From Branchipolynoe longqiensis (Eukaryota; Annelida; Polychaeta; Phyllodocida; Polynoidae), in contig CM059188.1 of assembly GCA_030323885.1 (NCBI GenBank), forward strand, positions 116,287,974 to 116,351,973: a stretch of DNA of 64,000 nucleotides, given 5' to 3'. Below are positions 1-10,800 of the stretch, piece after piece. Positions within the stretch are counted from its first letter, which is position 1, and every line of letters begins with the position of its first letter. The position numbers were made by a program, and so were the translations under genes. The notes beneath the pieces are model-generated. The model did no database searches. It was not told the origin of the DNA and was given only the letters and a program-made list of their open reading frames with translations.

Positions 1-78
1 CTGTGGTGGTCTGCACTGACCTCTCAGGCAAGTAACCACATAGACAGGTAGGCGTGGGTAGTGTAGTGATATCAGGGA

Positions 79-151
79 GCCTAGGTGGTGTAATGGTTAG
101 CACACTGGCCCGGAATGCAAAGAGATGTGGGTTCGAGTCCCGCTCTAGGCG
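79..151 (+). pseudogene. tRNA-like sequence, copy 1 (anticodon arm broken)
   Basis: The stretch is 73 nt, the length of a tRNA. The acceptor stem GCCTAGG/TCTAGGC pairs over 7 bp (one G-T), the D stem GTGT/ACAC pairs, and the T arm GTGGG-TTCGAGT-CCCGC is sound. The A box (TGGTGTAATGG) and B box (GGTTCGAGTCC) fit the Pol III internal promoter consensus. The D-arm wording resembles tRNA-Gln. The anticodon stem does not pair (GGCCC against AAAGA) and U33 is absent, so a working tRNA is unlikely. It is a tRNA pseudogene or SINE head that may still recruit Pol III. Confidence 0.6.
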
Positions 152-395
152 CAGTATTTCCCATTTTCATCACCCCCACGACACTGGTTGCCGTGACCAT
201 GATCCTATACAAGCTACGCGCTGTATAGTTGTAGAACCTACCCTGTGTATGTGTTAGTGCATTGCCTGTATGTATGTAATTGTAAGCATTATAAGACTTA
301 CAATTCCAGGGGGACGAGTGTGGTGGTCTGCACTGACCTCTCAGGCAAGTAACCACATAGACAGGTAGGCGTGGGTAGTGTAGTGATATCAGGGA

Positions 396-468
396 GCCTA
401 GGTGGTGTAATGGTTAGCACACTGGCCCGGAATGCAAAGAGATGTGGGTTCGAGTCCCGCTCTAGGCG
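396..468 (+). pseudogene. tRNA-like sequence, copy 2
   Basis: Identical in layout to the copy 317 bp upstream: intact acceptor, D and T arms, canonical A and B boxes, unpaired anticodon arm. The same defect in both copies means the arm broke, or was never tRNA-like, before the duplication. Confidence 0.6.
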
Positions 469-689
469 CAGTATTTCCCATTTTCATCACCCCCACGACA
501 ATACCATGTAATAGCTAACACGCAATGCAGGACACATACCTTCCTCCACACACACAGGTACAATCTACAATGGTGTATATGACTATATACAAGAACAGGC
601 TGTATGTGATGCATGCACCAGCACATACACCGCAAAACAGTTATTAATAAATATTAAATCTAAACAAAGTTAAAACTCACGAAATCAAG

Positions 690-1460
690 CAGCCACTAAC
701 CTAAAAGACGGTAGAAGCAATTGAATGCAAACTGGGGAGGGGCACACATTTTGCCCACCTAAACTGCCAGAGTGCATCCAAAAAGTAGACATAATAAAAA
801 CACACCTAAAAATTGAAAATCTTGGTGCTAAAAAGCCACTTACACCAAAACATAAACAACATCACAAAAAACAGAGATGATGCTCATACCTAATGGAACA
901 ATATCATCCCAGAGATAAAAAATCACTACATCAGATGTGTCCCATAAAGAAACAAAAAATACAAAAAAATCAAGACCCATGGGTAGACAAGGAACTACTG
1001 ACACTCATCACAAACCAAGCGAAAATTGGGTGACAAAGCTAAACGTACAAAAGACCCAGAGGAAAAATTGGCCTATAATACTGCCAGAAATCACTCTCTC
1101 AAAGTGGTAAAGACACCAAAAAAGAAATACATAATAAAGCAAGACGAGGACTGGGGAAGCAAGACAAATAAGTTCTGGAAAAATGTAAACCTGCTATTCC
1201 GCCAAAATAACACCGAAGAGCACATAAATTTCCAGGATAATGCTCACAAATAGTGATGCAGCAAATAAACTAAACACACATTTTGTCACAGTAGGGCAAC
1301 AATTATCACAGAAATTCACAAGAAACTGGGAAAACAGAGGATGAAATTCTCACCTGCAAAACCGACTTAAAAGAGATAACAAAATTAATAAACTACATAG
1401 ACACAAACAAACCAAGTGGAATAGATGATATCCCCACAAAAATATTGAAGGAGAGGTAAC
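690..1460 (+). pseudogene. Decayed CR1/jockey-like LINE fragment (endonuclease start to pre-RT region)
   Basis: Bases around 740-790 translate to HFAHLNCQSA, matching the start of the endonuclease domain of the minus-strand LINE at 42.7 kb (FAHLNCQSAYSNLDS). After a large deletion near 850-900 the linker before the reverse transcriptase follows: 1026-1253 encodes KYIIKQDEDWGSKTNKFWKN, parallel to NYIVKQDQQRGKNSHKFRKN of the other copy, and 1365-1450 encodes INYIDTNKPSGIDD, the conserved NKPSGI segment just upstream of RT. Several frameshifts and stops are present. RT itself is missing, so this is a dead 3'-truncated piece of the same family. Confidence 0.75.
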
Positions 1461-1845
1461 CCCTTCCAGAAAACAGCCAGATAACATCAAATCCAAACAT
1501 AAACCAACCACCTATTACGTACAAGCCTATAATATGTAAATAGAGTATGCTAGTCTAGAACTAAGTGTAGGAACAAATAAAAAGAGGAAAACTCTGGCCA
1601 AGGAAAATCCAAAAAAAATAATTAAAACTAACATAGATCACTAACCACAAACCATAATCTTAAGAAACGCAGACTGATAACTGCCCAGCATTGAAAACAA
1701 GCTAGATCATCTGAGCTTATACGCTATGGACAGCATAAACATCCCATCAACAACAAAAAATCACGATCCACATGAGACCTCCACAAACCCCACGGGGTAG
1801 AAATCCACTCTGGCAAGAACAGATGTGTCTGTGTGTTCAATGTGA
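1461..1845. other. AT-rich stretch, nothing recognised
   Basis: A-rich sequence with stops in all frames. It may be more decayed LINE sequence continuing from the fragment before it, but I cannot align it to the LINE copy at 38-43 kb. Confidence 0.4.
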
Positions 1846-2490
1846 CGTCAGAGAGGGGGGGGGGGGTTTATAGATAAGTACTTCCGGTGTTCAAACACGC
1901 TAGGTTGTGGTTTCAGACTTGCACCAGCAACCAGCGCACACTTACATGGAATACACACACTAGCCTCCCCTCCCCCTCCCACTCTCTCCCGCTCCGCCTC
2001 TAGCTCCCAACCACCTCTCCTCCATTTCTTCCTTCTCCTCCCCTCACCTCTACCCCTCCCCCCTTCTTCCACTTCCCCTCCTCTTCCCCGCCCTCCCTAC
2101 CTACCCCTCCCCCTCCTCCATTTCCCTCTCCCCGCCTCTCCCTCTTCCCCCTTCTCCATCCCCACGTCCCACCTTTCCCCCCTCTCCATTTCCCACTTCC
2201 CCCTCCGCCCCTTCTCCCCTCCCTACTAACCCCTCCCTCCCTCTCCATCCCCCACTCCCCCCCTCTCTCCCTCCCAGCCGTCTAGGTCCCGACCACCTCT
2301 CTCCCTCTCCCCTCTCCACCCCCACTCCCCCTCCCACTCTCTCCCGCTCCGCCTCTAGCTCCCAACCACCTCTCTCCCCCTCTCCCTCTCTCCCTCTCTC
2401 TCACCTCACCCCCCTGCACCCCCACGACCCCTCCCCATCTCCATCCCCACTACCCTCCCCCTCCCCCCCCCCTTTCTTCTCCACACAGCA
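1846..2490. repeat. Pyrimidine-rich low-complexity tract (CCCTCTCC-type)
   Basis: After a run of G at 1854-1866 and about 100 mixed bases, the plus strand from about 1965 is almost purely C and T with sparse A and G. Phrases such as CTCCCACTCTCTCCCGCTCC recur about 360 bp apart (1975 and 2333), which points to internal duplication. The long ORFs on the minus strand (Gly/Glu/Arg-rich) follow from the composition and are not genes. The tract could form triplex or other non-B DNA. Confidence 0.8.
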
Positions 2491-2533
2491 CCCCGGTGAA
2501 AGATCCCCAGACATGGTAACTCTTCTCTTGGCA

Positions 2534-2850
2534 TTAAAGTTGCATATTCCGATGATTCTTAATTTCTGTCATTTTCATCGATAAGTATATTAAATTGATT
2601 GTTATAATCTATCTCATTATATCCAGAAGGCAATTTAATAGAACATGTTGCTGCTGAAGCCTATGGTGTCCAAGTTTTGGCGTGCTTGCCAAAACTAATT
2701 TGACATGCTTGCGCTTCAAATATCTCAAAACATAGCCGTTAAAAATAAAAGTTACTTCAAACTGAAGTAACATAGATTTTACCAACCAATTTAATATATT
2801 TATCTCAGAAAAATAACAGAAATTCAAAAGCATCGGACTATGCAACTCTA
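2534..2850. mobile_element. piggyBac-like MITE, family M, copy 1
   Basis: Terminal inverted repeats read AGTTGCATATTCCGATG at the left and CATCGGACTATGCAACT at the right. TTAA precedes the left end; the right flank is CTAG, a mutated target copy. The interior carries the family's shared wording (AGCCTATGGTGTC, TCAAATATCTCAAAA, TATTTATCTCAGAAAA). There is no transposase ORF. Other copies lie at 5396, 21417, 27020, 30497, 43479 and 47685. Confidence 0.85.
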
Positions 2851-3085
2851 GATAAGCGGTGTATTGTCGCTGGCTGAGCGTGGCAGTGTGTTGGTGCCGT
2901 GACCATAATAGACCAGAAGAGGCGTCTGCTTCTGCGCAGCCGCCAACAGCCACCTCACGCAGGGAGCCTGCACCCTCCCACCTCGCCCATAACCGGAAGT
3001 AGCTAGCAGTAACCTGCACCCCATTGGTTACAGGCCGCGTCACGTGGTGTGGGTGCTGACCTGCGCCCAGACCTCCCCTGACCCG

Positions 3086-3111
3086 GTCCCCCCCCCCCCC
3101 CCCCCCCCCCA
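3086..3111 (+). repeat. Poly-C run before a SINE
   Basis: A homopolymer of more than 20 C residues lies directly upstream of the SINE head. Its exact length will be unreliable in any assembly. Confidence 0.8.
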
Positions 3112-3830
3112 CAAGGCGCGGTGGCCGAATCGGTATAGCGCGGGCCTCGCGTGCGGGAGATGGGGAGTCCGGTTCTCGGTCGAGTCAAACCAATGACTTA
3201 CAAAATTGATACTTGACGCTACTTTTTGTGCTGGGAGGGGGGGGGGGGGGTCGTTAAACAAACAACGATACTTGTCACTTTCTAGCCTCACACTCGGCAT
3301 TAATAGGATATGGGAAGGACTGGTTTGTGATAATGTGACTGAGTTGGATATTGAGTCATGGTGTTGGCAGCATGATTTCCCAGTGGGGCAACACTATAAA
3401 GTTATCACGAGTGTGCACTGTCTCTGAGTGGGATATCGGGTTATGGTGCCGGCAGCCTGATTTCCCAGTGGGGCAGCACTATAAAGTTATCATGAGTGTG
3501 CACTGTCTCTGAGTGGGATATTGGGTCATGGTGCCGGCGGCCTGACTTCCCAGTGGTGTAGAATTACAAAGTTGCCATGAATGCGCCCTGCCACAAGTCG
3601 GTATCCCCATCCTGATGACCTCAGATGTTGGCATAAGGTAAAACTCCAACAACCAACCCAACCCCCCCACTCCCACACACGCCCCTCCTGATATGACCTT
3701 AGATGTTGCCAGGACGTCAAACTTCCAAAACCAACCCCACCCCGCAGCCCGCACTGCGACAAGTCGTTACCCATCCTGATATGACCTTAGATGTTGCCAG
3801 GACGTAGCACTCCAACAACCAACACACACA
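3112..3830 (+). mobile_element. tRNA-derived SINE (family S) with internal triplication
   Basis: The head GCGCGGTGGCCGAATCGG and the B-box region ending GGTCGAGTCAAACCAATGAC start the element. The body has the family landmarks: GATACTTG, GGATAATGTGACTGAG-type and CAGTGGGGCAGCACTATAAA. A segment of about 85 bp starting GAGT(G/T)GGATAT is present three times, at 3341, 3425 and 3511. The 3' tail module (ATGACCTTAGATGTTGCCAG) also occurs three times, at about 3610, 3693 and 3780. A G run interrupts the body at 3236-3250. The copy is long because of these duplications; typical copies here are about 340 bp. Confidence 0.85.
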
Positions 3831-4106
3831 CACGCCGAGGACGCCCCCAGGTGGTGGCGCCCCCTCGTGGCAGGTCGACATAGCCAAGTCCCAATTTAGC
3901 GTTTGTACCGAGACGCGGGTCGGGTAGAGTTTCAGCTGGGCACAATGGCTCCAGAGAGGCACGGCGGCGCACGGAGGGTTGACTCGTTTGTTGTTGGAGT
4001 TTTACGTCCTGGCAACATCTAAGGTCATATCAGGACATGTACCGACTTATGACAGTGCTGACTGATTGGGCTGTTGGTAACCTGTTCGGTTACATGCTGC
4101 AGACCT

Positions 4107-5079
4107 GGGGCCGTATGCATGAAGAATTATTTATCGGCCCCGGTGGTAAGGACCGCGTTCGGGTTAGCTAATGCCGGTGTTAAAAAATGGGTCATAGGGT
4201 ATGCACGGAGCCAAAGCGCAGAGATGTTAGCTAACCTAGCAGTTATGTATAGATTTGGGAAATCCCTCTGTGCCTGTAGCGGCGATTTGTTTTGTGTACA
4301 TTCATCGATTTGACAATATTAATATCGCCGCTGTTGTATGGGTTCGATTTTAGGGTTAATTTAATGAAATTTCACGATTTGAGTATGTAATTCTGTTAAA
4401 TATGATCGCATTCAATGGATTTGGGCCTAATATATTGCCGCCGATGCAGCGGCGGTGGCGATGTTTTGTTGATATTCAACAGTATGGATGTCGATGCGGC
4501 GGCGGCAATTTGTTTAGTTTACATTCGTCGATTTGACAATATTAATATCGCCGCCGTTGTATGGGTTCGATTTTAGGGTTAATTTAATTAAATTTCACGA
4601 TTTTAGTATCTAATTCTGTTAAATATGATCGCATTCAATAGATTTGGGCCTAATATATCGCCGCCGATGCAGCGGCGGTGGTGGCGGCGATCTGTTTTGT
4701 TGATGTGCGACAGTATGGATATCGATGTCGCTGCGGCGGCGACGATTTCTTTTGTGTACATTCGTCGATTTGACAATATTAATATCGCCGCCAATTTAGC
4801 GGTGGCGTTAATATTGCTTCGAATTTAGGGTTAATTTAATGAAATTTCACGATTTGAGTATGTAATTCTGTTAAATATGATCGCATTCAATAGATTTGTC
4901 CCCAGTCGGTCCCTAACCCCGACGGTAAACCTGCTATGGGCTGGGGTTAGACTCTCCGACCTTAAACTTGTGGTGTTTCCGTACCACTTCTCCATGCATA
5001 CCGACTTTTCGCCGCTAACCCGGAGATCGCCTCTAACCACAGGTTTGGAGCTCTAACACTGCTTCATGCATATGGCCCC
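4107..5079. mobile_element. MITE inserted in a SINE, 18-bp terminal inverted repeats
   Basis: The left end is GGGGCCGTATGCATGAAG and the right end is CTTCATGCATATGGCCCC, an inverted match with one mismatch. The interrupted SINE flanks both ends, which fixes the element at 973 bp. No transposase is encoded. The interior holds about three tandem copies of a 223-237 bp unit rich in GCGGCGG. The target duplication is short or eroded and I cannot assign a superfamily. Confidence 0.85.
4267..4870 (+). repeat. Internal tandem repeat of the MITE, unit 223-237 bp, about 3 copies
   Basis: The phrase TGACAATATTAATATCGCCG occurs at 4311, 4534 and 4771. Each is followed by a TTTAGGGTTAATTTAAT segment, and the first two also by GATCGCATTC and a GCGGCGG-rich block. 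Bivalve pearl-type elements are also short inverted-repeat elements with tandem cores, so a comparable design is possible; that is inference. Confidence 0.8.
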
Positions 5080-5395
5080 TGCAGCATTGTGGCAGTGCTC
5101 ACTGATGGTGACTTAATAGTGCTGCCCCACTGGGAGACCAGACTGCCAGCACCATGATGTGATATTCCATTCAGTCCGATTATCCTGACACTGACCCCAA
5201 CCAGTCCTTGCCCTATCCTAATAATGCCGAGTGCCAGGCTAGGAAGCGACAACTATCAATTTTATAAGTCATTGGTTTGACTCGACCGGGAATTGAACTC
5301 CTGGCCTTCCTCCCGCACGGAAGCTAATGCTCTCCCGATTTGACCACCGCGTCCGGTCATACGGAGAGTGTCAGCCATCAGCGGATGGATATTTT

Positions 5396-5470
5396 TTAAG
5401 TTGCATAGTCCCATAGCTTTTGAACTTTGAAATTTTTTTTTTGAGATAAATATATTAGGTTGACCTGGAT
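5396..5470 (+). mobile_element. piggyBac-like MITE family M, truncated left end
   Basis: TTAA at 5396-5399 is followed by AGTTGCATAGTCCCAT and the subterminal wording GAGATAAATATATTAGG. No right end was found, so this is a truncated copy. Confidence 0.65.
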
Positions 5471-5794
5471 AACCTACTATTCATTAATCCTGGGTAGCTT
5501 TGACGAAAGAAATTGCTAATTTTTGAAGGAATTTGAGCTAAAAGAACCAGAAATGACTTCGACAATCTTGCCAAAAGTACTGCCAAAAGTAGGACCCAGA
5601 TTGTCATCTCGCGATGATCACGTGGTAAAGTCGTGTATCATGAGTCATTATACAGGAAAATATAATCTCAATAGTTGGAGGTCTTGGTTATAAGGCCTGC
5701 ACGTAGAAGGGTGCTCGAATCGCTGATTCACGCGCTTCAAACCAAATAACCACACACGATGCAAAACAAAAGCCCGTCTTCCTCATCCATGTCC
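5471..5794. other. Unassigned sequence
   Basis: No ORF of interest and no repeat recognised, apart from a small local duplication of TGCCAAAAGTA at about 5570-5590. Confidence 0.4.
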
Positions 5795-5912
5795 TAGTAG
5801 TAACCCTTAGTACAACACCCCCAACTCCTCCAGCAAGTCCCCTCCTGCCTTCCTAGTAAACCTTAATACAACACCCCCACCTACTCCAACAAGTCCCATC
5901 CTGCCTTACTAG
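5795..5912 (+). repeat. Two outlying copies of the 56-bp satellite unit
   Basis: Two units (TAGTAACCCTTAGTACAACA and a diverged successor) sit 1.9 kb ahead of the main array. They carry private changes such as CAACTCCTCCAGC and TTAATACAAC. Their downstream edge joins directly to AGTTTAACCGTCGGGC, the first base of module copy 1. Confidence 0.85.
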
Positions 5913-6607
5913 TTTAACCGTCGGGCTATTCCACCCCCGCTTAAGGCGACCCTACGTGTTAATATAAATAATTGTTTCCATGTGAATGACTTGTGCCTCC
6001 AGCCGCCGGTTGTCTGTCATCCTGCCAGCCTGACCCTTGACTAGCAATGTCCGAGGTGGAGAGTTCGACTCCTGACAGACCATGGGCAGAAGGCCCTTAA
6101 TTAAATAAGATTATAGAGCAATCCAAATAGCAATCTGAAGTTGACCATAGCGGTTAATAATATAAGTCTGGAGGGCAGTAAGGAATGCAAGGAACGTTCA
6201 TGTCACTTCTTAGGAGCTCACCATTTTATTCTTACCTCTTACTAACAGAATGAATTGATCAATAAAATCTATGTTCTTAGTTAAATATAGTTCAACAGTG
6301 GAATGTATGTTATAAGCCAAATCCCCTCCCATATAATTAAGTTAAATAAGTTTGGAATTTCGACAATAAAGGCCTAAATCTCGGCTAAAACATCGGAGCA
6401 TGCAAAAACACGTCCGATGGGTCTGGCTCCGAAGGCCCGACCTTCTATCGTTGCTAGGATAGTCACAATCGACGTATCCAAGCAACGCTTTACAGCAGGG
6501 AACCCTGCCTCGCAAAATGCGCGCCTGCGCAAAATGCGCACCCGCGCAAAATGCGCGCCGCGCAAATGCGCCCGCAAAATGAGGTCGAGCAGTCTCACCC
6601 ACTTCAC
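5911..6607 (+). repeat. Satellite-associated module, copy 1
   Basis: Begins AGTTTAACCGTCGGGCTATT and ends CCCACTTCAC. It matches 6937-7840 in order: the start, TAATTGTTTCCATGTGAAT, CATAGCGGTTAAT, AATGCAAGGAACGT, ACACGTCCG(A/C)(T/C)GGGTCTGG and AAGCAACGCTTTAC. The 3' part has GCGCAAAATGCGC-type repeats (6515-6580). No credible ORF spans it. It could be a retroelement end, a Helitron-like end or the unique part of a larger satellite unit. Confidence 0.75.
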
Positions 6608-6936
6608 AGCCTCCCCAGACGAACAACAGGAACTGATGTTCGTCTAAGAAAGGAAAAGTGGGAGAGACTACCAGGGTTCGCGGCTGTAGCAACAAATAAT
6701 AAGCATAATCGCGACCCCGCTTGATCCACGACTAAATGGCGTGGAATGCGAGGCACCGCATACTTCCTTCTCGTTGTGTAATTTTTTCGATTTGAGACAA
6801 GCCAGCTCTCTGGTCAACAATTTCAGTATTTCACAAGAAATATGTTTGTACTTAAATTCCTTCAAAAACAGTTTTGAATCATTACTTGATCAAATTGAAA
6901 CTACCAGAATCGACCTTCAATCCTGGTCACGGCACC
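6608..6936. other. Spacer between the two modules
   Basis: A 329-bp segment not repeated elsewhere in the window. It opens with a 9-bp hairpin, AGACGAACA (6617-6625) and TGTTCGTCT (6637-6645). No gene was recognised. Confidence 0.5.
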
Positions 6937-7840
6937 AGTTTAACCGTCGGGCTATTCCACCCCCGCTTAAGGCGAGCCTAACGTGTTAATATAATTAATT
7001 GTTTCCATGTGAATTTCCTTGGCCCGCCGCCGCCGTCGTAGCCTTACCGCCCGCCTGCGCGTATTCCGTCGTCGGTGTCCGTCCCGTACTGTAGGCGCCA
7101 GCCAGAGTATCGTCTAAATACTAGATTTGCCACCGTGCGCCTTTATCGGCCTAAAGTGTATTTATATTAGGCTATTTCAACTACTGGCTGCCCCCTTCGT
7201 CGTTAGAGATATTATGAATGTTACTAAATGAATCCAAATATGCGCAGTCCAGCACGAGTTGCTGCCGCTGTCACTACTGTTTAAGTTACCTTATGTGTCG
7301 TGGTTCTAGCCAAAAAGTAACACTACGTTAATTCTGTAAATGCGTCCGTTATTAGATTCCCGCAGAGGGGTGTATTACTTGCAGAAGGCCGACTTAGGCT
7401 TAAGGCCTCTCAGTTCATAGAAAGCAATCGAATATAGGTTCCATAGCGGTTAATCTACAATAGACTGGAGGATAGGAAAGAATGCAAGGAACGTCCTGAT
7501 TCACCTTTACAAGAGCTCACGATTTATTCTTAACCAAAGACTAACAAGGATACCAACATAAATAGTAACGCAGGTCTCCCGTTCCCTCCCGTGTTGTTTC
7601 TATAATTTAGTTTAGAATTTTGACCCCAAAAAGCCTAAATATCGGTGGAAAACGACGGAGCGTGTAGAAACACGTCCGCCGGGTCTGGCCCCGAACGCCT
7701 GAACCCCTAATCGTTGCTTAGCTAGTCGCTAAGCAACGCTTTACCACCGAGAACCCTCGAATGCACAAGTGTTAGCAATTTGCGCGCGCGCAATTTGCGC
7801 GCGCGCAAATGGCTTAGGCGAGTAGGCACGCCCACTTCAC
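6937..7840 (+). repeat. Satellite-associated module, copy 2
   Basis: Diverged copy of 5911-6607, about 200 bp longer, with the same first and last bases (AGTTTAACCG ... CCCACTTCAC). Near the end it has two tandem copies of the palindrome TTTGCGCGCGCGCAAA overlapping at 7779-7809, a strong Z-DNA or cruciform candidate. Its last base abuts the first unit of the 56-bp array. Confidence 0.75.
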
Positions 7841-10800
7841 TAGTAAACCTTAGTACAACACTCCCACCTACTCCAACAAGTCCCCTCCTGCCTTCCTAGT
7901 AACCCTTAGTACAACACCCACACCTACTCCAACAAGTCTCCTCCTGCCTTCCTAGTAACCCTTAGTACAACACCCCCACCTACTCCAACAAGTCCCCTCC
8001 TGCCTTCCTAGTAACCCTTAGTACAACACCCACACCTACTCCAACAAGTCCCCTCCTGCCTTACTAGTAACCCTTAGTACAACACCCCCACCTACTCCAA
8101 CAAGTCCCCTCCTGCCTTACTAGTAACCCTTAGTACAACACCCCCACCTACTCCAACAAGTCCCCTCCTGCCTTACTAGTGAGCCTTAGTACAACACCCC
8201 CACCTACTCCAACAAGTCCCCTCCTGCCTTACTAGTAACCCTTAGTACAACACCCCCACCTACTCCAACAAGTCCCCTCCTGCCTTACTAGTAACCCTTA
8301 GTACAACACCCCCACCTACTCCAACAAGTCCCCTCCTGCCTTACTAGTAAACCTTAGTACAACACCCCCACCTACTCCAACAAGTCTCCTCCTGCCTTAC
8401 TAGTAAACCTTAGTACAACACCCCCACCTACTCCAACAAGTCCCCTCCTGCCTTACTAGTAAACCTTAGTACAACACCCCCACCTACTCCAACAAGTCTC
8501 CTCCTGCCTTACTAGTAAACCTTAGTACAACACCCCCACCTACTCCAACAAGTCCCCTCCTGCCTTCCTAGTAAGCCTTAGTACAACACCCCCACCTACT
8601 CCAACAAGTCTCCTCCTGCCTTACTAGTAAACCTTAGTACAACACCCCCACCTACTCCAACAAGTCTCCTCCTGCCTTACTAGTAACCCTTAGTACAACA
8701 CCCCCACCTACTCCAACAAGTCTCCTCCTGCCTTACTAGTAAACCTTAGTACAACACCCCCACCTACTCCAACAAGTCCCCTCCTGCCTTCCTAGTAAGC
8801 CTTAGTACAACACCCCCACCTACTCCAACAAGTCTCCTCCTGCCTTACTAGTAAACCTTAGTACAACACCCCCACCTACTCCAACAAGTCTCCTCCTGCC
8901 TTACTAGTAACCCTTAGTACAACACCCCCACCTACTCCAACAAGTCCCCTCCTGCCTTACTAGTAACCCTTAGTACAACACCCCCACCTACTCCAACAAG
9001 TCTCCTCCTGCCTTACTAGTAAACCTTAGTACAACACCCCCACCTACTCCAACAAGTCCCCTCCTGCCTTACTAGTAAACCTTAGTACAACACCCCCACC
9101 TACTCCAACAAGTCCCCTCCTGCCTTACTAGTAACCTTAGTACAACACCCCCACCTACTCCAACAAGTCTCCTCCTGCCTTACTAGTAAACCTTAGTACA
9201 ACACCCCCACCTACTCCAACAAGTCCCCTCCTGCCTTACTAGTAAACCTTAGTACAACACCCCCACCTACTCCAACAAGTCCCCTCCTGCCTTACTAGTA
9301 AACCTTAGTACAACACCCCCACCTACTCCAACAAGTCCCCTCCTGCCTTACTAGTAAACCTTAGTACAACACCCCCACCTACTCCAACAAGTCCCCTCCT
9401 GCCTTACTAGTAACCCTTAGTACAACACCCCCACCTACTCCAACAAGTCCCCTCCTGCCTTACTAGTAAACCTTAGTACAACACCCCCACCTACTCCAAC
9501 AAGTCCCCTCCTGCCTTACTAGTAACCCTTAGTACAACACCCCCACCTACTCCAACAAGTCCCCTCCTGCCATACTAGTAACCTTAGTACAACACCCCAC
9601 CTACTCCAACAAGTCCCCTCCTGCCTTACTAGTAACCCTTAGTACAACACCCCCACCTACTCCAACAAGTCTCCTCCTGCCTTACTAGTAACCCTTAGTA
9701 CAACACCCCCACCTACTCCAACAAGTCTCCTCCTGCCTTACTAGTAAACCTTAGTATAACACCCCCACCTACTCCAACAAGTCCCCTCCTGCCTTCCTAG
9801 TAAGCCTTAGTACAACACCCCCACCTACTCCAACAAGTCCCCTCCTGCCTTACTAGTAAACCTTAGTACAACACCCCCACCTACTCCAACAAGTCCCCTC
9901 CTGCCTTACTAGTAACCCTTAGTACAACACCCCCACCTACTCCAACAAGTCCCCTCCTGCCTTACTAGTAAACCTTAGTACAACACCCCCACCTACTCCA
10001 ACAAGTCCCCTCCTGCCTTACTAGTAAACCTTAGTACAACACCCCCACCTACTCCAACAAGTCCCCTCCTGCCTTACTAGTAAACCTTAGTACAACACCC
10101 CCACCTACTCCAACAAGTCCGCTCCTGCCTTCCTAGTGAACCTTAGTACAACACCCCCACCTACTCCAACAAGTCCCCTCCTGCCTTACTAGTAAACCTT
10201 AGTACAACACCCCCACCTACTCCAACAAGTCCCCTCCTGCCTTACTAGTAACCCTTAGTACAACACCCCCACCTACTCCAACAAGTCCCCTCCTGCCTTA
10301 CTAGTAACCCTTAGTACAACACCCCCACCTACTCCAACAAGTCTCCTCCTGCCTTACTAGTAAGCCTTAGTACAACACCCCCACCTACTCCAACAAGTCC
10401 CCTCCTGCCTTCCTAGTAAGCCTTAGTACAACACCCCCACCTACTCCAACAAGTCCCCTCCTGCCTTCCTAGTAAGCCTTAGTACAACACCCCCACCTAC
10501 TCCAACAAGTCCCCTCCTGCCTTACTAGTAACCCTTAGTACAACACCCCCACCTACTCCAACAAGTCCCCTCCTGCCTTACTAGTAAACCTTAGTACAAC
10601 ACCCCCACCTACTCCAACAAGTCCCCTCCTGCCTTACTAGTAAGCCTTAGTACAACACCCCCACCTACTCCAACAAGTCCCCTCCTGCCTTACTAGTAAA
10701 CCTTAGTACAACACCCCCACCTACTCCAACAAGTCCCCTCCTGCCTTACTAGTAACCCTTAGTACAACACCCCCACCTACTCCAACAAGTCTCCTCCTGC

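Larger units (their letters stand above)
1..500. repeat. 317-bp tandem duplication with tRNA-like core
   Basis: Bases 2-180 recur almost identically at 319-498, an offset of 317 bp. The shared part includes the leader TGTGGTGGTCTGCACTGACC, a tRNA-like sequence and the trailer up to CACCCCCACGACA. After the first copy the sequence runs through a unique 140-bp spacer (to about 318); after the second it diverges into AT-rich DNA. The window starts inside copy 1, so more units may lie upstream. Near-identity suggests a recent duplication. It could be a short tandem array of a tRNA-derived satellite rather than two SINE insertions, since no poly(A) or simple-repeat tail is visible. Confidence 0.85.
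3986..5362 (-). mobile_element. SINE family S, minus strand, split by a MITE
   Basis: The reversed tail (GTTGGAGTTTTACGTCCTGG) begins near 3998 and the body continues to about 4106. It stops at a 973-bp inverted-repeat insert and resumes at 5080, ending with the reversed tRNA head (GGTTTGACTCGACCGGGAAT ... CACCGCGTCCGG) near 5357. It shares with the plus-strand SINE at 20290 a 66-bp insert specific to a subfamily. Confidence 0.85.

Noticed and set aside
79..151. Functional tRNA gene
   Set aside because: The anticodon stem does not pair and U33 is missing.
1848..2337. Gly/Glu/Arg-rich ORFs on the minus strand
   Set aside because: Shadows of the pyrimidine tract in several frames at once.
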